Origin: Syntrophaceae bacterium UBA2192
Lineage (GTDB): Bacteria > Desulfobacterota > Syntrophia > Syntrophales > UBA2192
Direction: 5' to 3'
Length of the DNA stretch: 6,868 nucleotides
Assembly: GCA_002327315.1 (NCBI GenBank)
Contig: DCVI01000052.1
Coordinates: forward strand, 31,203 to 38,070
Shown: positions 6,005-6,868 of the stretch, in pieces
Numbering within the stretch: the stretch's first letter is position 1
Layout: the number at the start of each line of letters is the position of its first letter
Position numbers and translations under genes: made by a program
Notes under the pieces: model-generated
Seen by the model: the letters and a program-made list of their open reading frames with translations, nothing else
Told to the model about the DNA's origin: nothing
Database searches by the model: none

Positions 6005-6025
6005 GCCGAGCCCCTTCGTTACGCA

Positions 6026-6055
6026 TTGATTTGCGTACCACAACGATGCTATGGT
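6026..6055 (+). promoter_or_regulatory. Weak sigma70-like promoter candidate
   Basis: TTGATT (6026-6031) and TATGGT (6050-6055) each match the -35 and -10 consensus at 4 of 6 positions, with an 18-nt spacer. The site precedes the lipoprotein gene by about 90 nt. Matches this weak are common by chance. Confidence 0.2.
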
Positions 6056-6136
6056 TGAACCCCGCGCGACAGAGTCAATACGGCAGGAATCGCCAGCGTA
6101 AACACGGTCAACCCCGTCAATTTTTTTTAACCTTCC

Positions 6137-6143
6137 GGAGGAG
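6137..6143 (+). promoter_or_regulatory. Shine-Dalgarno fixing the lipoprotein start
   Basis: GGAGGAG ends 4 nt before the ATG at 6148. It selects this start, which begins directly with a lipoprotein signal peptide, over any upstream in-frame codon. Confidence 0.75.
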
Positions 6144-6147
6144 CGAA

Positions 6148-6735
6148 ATGCGAACGATCCTTGTCCTGTTTCTTGCTGTTCTCATTGCCGGTTGCGGCGC
6201 GTCGAATGTCCAGGTGATCAAACCGGTGAATGGCGATGTAAAATCTCTGCTGACGCCCGAGATGCAAAAGAGCCGATGCTACAACATCCTGACGGGGGGC
6301 CAGGAAGGCGAAGCCGTCGCCAAGAAGGCGAACCTGTTGATGTACGAATGCAATTTGACGGGTGCCGATGTGATCAACCGCCTGTCCCTGCTGACGTACT
6401 CCACCAAGGACAGCTACATGGCCGAAAGCGGCGAAAAGCATGTCATCTCAAAGAGGGTCATGGGAAATAAGGATATCGAGGTCCAGACAAAATACTACTA
6501 TGAAAAGGAAGGCGGCGTGAGGGGCATCGAGATCATGATCCATGATTTCATCGATCCGAACTATGACAAAGGCGCCACCCCAGGCTGGGCGGTGAGGGGT
6601 TTATACCGGGAGCTTCGAATGCAGGACGGCAAGTTGATCGTGGTCCGGGACGGCATGACCCGGGATGAATTCATCGAGGAGGATCGGATCGAGCATTACA
6701 AGATGCTCAATCGACTGCTGCAAGAGAAGAAATAA
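6148..6735 (+). CDS. Small lipoprotein of unknown function
   Basis: I do not recognise the family. The 195-residue product begins with a short positively charged start (MR), a hydrophobic stretch (ILVLFLAVLI) and the lipobox LIAGC, so signal peptidase II should cleave before Cys16 and the mature protein is lipid-anchored. Gly follows the Cys, so the inner-membrane retention Asp is absent and outer-membrane sorting is likely in a Gram-negative host. The mature part has two further cysteines (Cys44 and Cys68) that could form a disulfide, an alternating polar/aromatic segment (KDIEVQTKYYYEKEGGVRGIEI, split by turns, about 108-129), and a charged helical-looking C terminus from about 172 to 195. 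GC content looks lower than in the genes upstream. It appears to be its own transcription unit, with a terminator immediately downstream. Confidence 0.85.
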   Translation: MRTILVLFLAVLIAGCGASNVQVIKPVNGDVKSLLTPEMQKSRCYNILTGGQEGEAVAKKANLLMYECNLTGADVINRLSLLTYSTKDSYMAESGEKHVISKRVMGNKDIEVQTKYYYEKEGGVRGIEIMIHDFIDPNYDKGATPGWAVRGLYRELRMQDGKLIVVRDGMTRDEFIEEDRIEHYKMLNRLLQEKK

Positions 6736-6759
6736 TCGACGACTGTCCAATGTACATTC

Positions 6760-6793
6760 AAAAGGCAGGACCGTTTGCGGCCCTGCCTTTTTT
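6760..6793 (+). terminator. Rho-independent terminator after the lipoprotein gene
   Basis: AGGCAGG (6763-6769) pairs with CCTGCCT (6782-6788). After one A-C mismatch the stem resumes as CCG (6771-6773) with CGG (6778-6780) around a TTTG loop. The right arm runs into six Ts (6788-6793), and As precede the left arm. It starts 24 nt after the stop codon. Confidence 0.85.
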
Positions 6794-6837
6794 ATTCAAT
6801 GAAAGGATTAATGCCCGAAACTTGCTTCACATGTGTC

Positions 6838-6857
6838 ATTCCCGCGCAAGCGGGAAT
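6838..6857. repeat. Dispersed-type palindrome ATTCCCGC-GCAA-GCGGGAAT
   Basis: A perfect 8-bp inverted repeat with a GCAA tetraloop, preceded by GTC and followed by CC. Units with ATTCCC/GGGAAT arms are widespread intergenic repeats in several proteobacteria (compare the Neisseria dRS3 type). Only one copy is in the window and the right edge may cut a larger array. Confidence 0.6.
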
Positions 6858-6868
6858 CCGTGCGCCTG

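Larger units (their letters stand above)
6005..6147. other. 143-nt spacer before the lipoprotein gene
   Basis: It contains a 6-bp stem TACGCA/TGCGTA (6020-6025 and 6032-6037, 6-nt loop) without a following T-run, a weak promoter candidate, and a short ACGG/CCGT stem (6104-6107 and 6114-6117) followed three bases later by eight Ts (6121-6128). The last could be a weak terminator for the hydrolase transcript, or simply leader of the lipoprotein gene. An in-frame ATT at 6031 (an improbable start) would add 39 residues to the lipoprotein, but they carry no signal sequence and are rejected. Confidence 0.45.

Noticed and set aside
4919..6043. 374-codon antisense frame opposite the MBL-fold hydrolase
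   Set aside because: The + strand has a complete metal-binding motif set and a ribosome binding site; the antisense product has no recognisable domain.
6838..6857. Start of a CRISPR array at the right edge
   Set aside because: Only one palindromic unit is visible, with no spacer-repeat periodicity; it fits a dispersed intergenic repeat better.

Overview
The window is GC-rich (roughly 60-65% by eye) with dense, short-spaced genes, all on the + strand. Gene content (acyl-CoA dehydrogenase, two phosphate acyltransferase-like proteins, butyrate kinase, an iron-sulfur-flavoprotein-like reductase, a LACTB2-like metallohydrolase) and the repeat types suggest an anaerobic, fatty-acid-metabolising bacterium, most plausibly a deltaproteobacterial (Desulfobacterota) syntroph or sulfate reducer. 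The taxonomy is inference; there is no rRNA or other marker.

Region 1 (1-4073) is one apparent operon: the 3' part of an acyl-CoA dehydrogenase, a 73-nt gap, then a tightly packed trio. The first phosphate acyltransferase-like gene (1163-2092) overlaps the second (2089-2994) by 4 nt, and butyrate kinase (2997-4073) starts 2 nt after that. Together they would interconvert a short or branched carboxylic acid, its acyl phosphate and its acyl-CoA, with the dehydrogenase making the enoyl-CoA. This gives acid activation and oxidation in one direction, or ATP formation from acyl-CoA in the other.

The most interesting signal is in the two acyltransferase paralogs. By-eye alignment to Ptb family motifs shows complementary loss. 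The first keeps the C-terminal Ser-Arg-x-Asp motif and the N-terminal KGxxxT/Arg motifs but lacks the family's VNPxxPxTxDA and GPLxxDxAxS segments. The second keeps those two segments but has Leu-Pro in place of Ser-Arg, Val in place of Asp and Phe in place of a conserved Asn. With the ATGA overlap this suggests an obligate heteromeric acyltransferase rather than two redundant enzymes.

Region 2 (4074-4410) has no convincing gene. It holds hairpins, a tandem 25-nt-period repeat resembling transposase-binding sites at an element end, a C-rich/G-rich inverted repeat of the dispersed intergenic kind, and a 21-nt echo of the second acyltransferase gene with only synonymous differences.

Region 3 (4411-6004) holds a flavodoxin-fold NAD(P)H-dependent reductase with a four-cysteine cluster motif, and 25 nt later an MBL-fold hydrolase with a TTG start. 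Region 4 (6005-6868) holds a small lipoprotein gene of unknown function and lower GC, a good Rho-independent terminator, and a dispersed-type palindromic repeat at the window's right edge.
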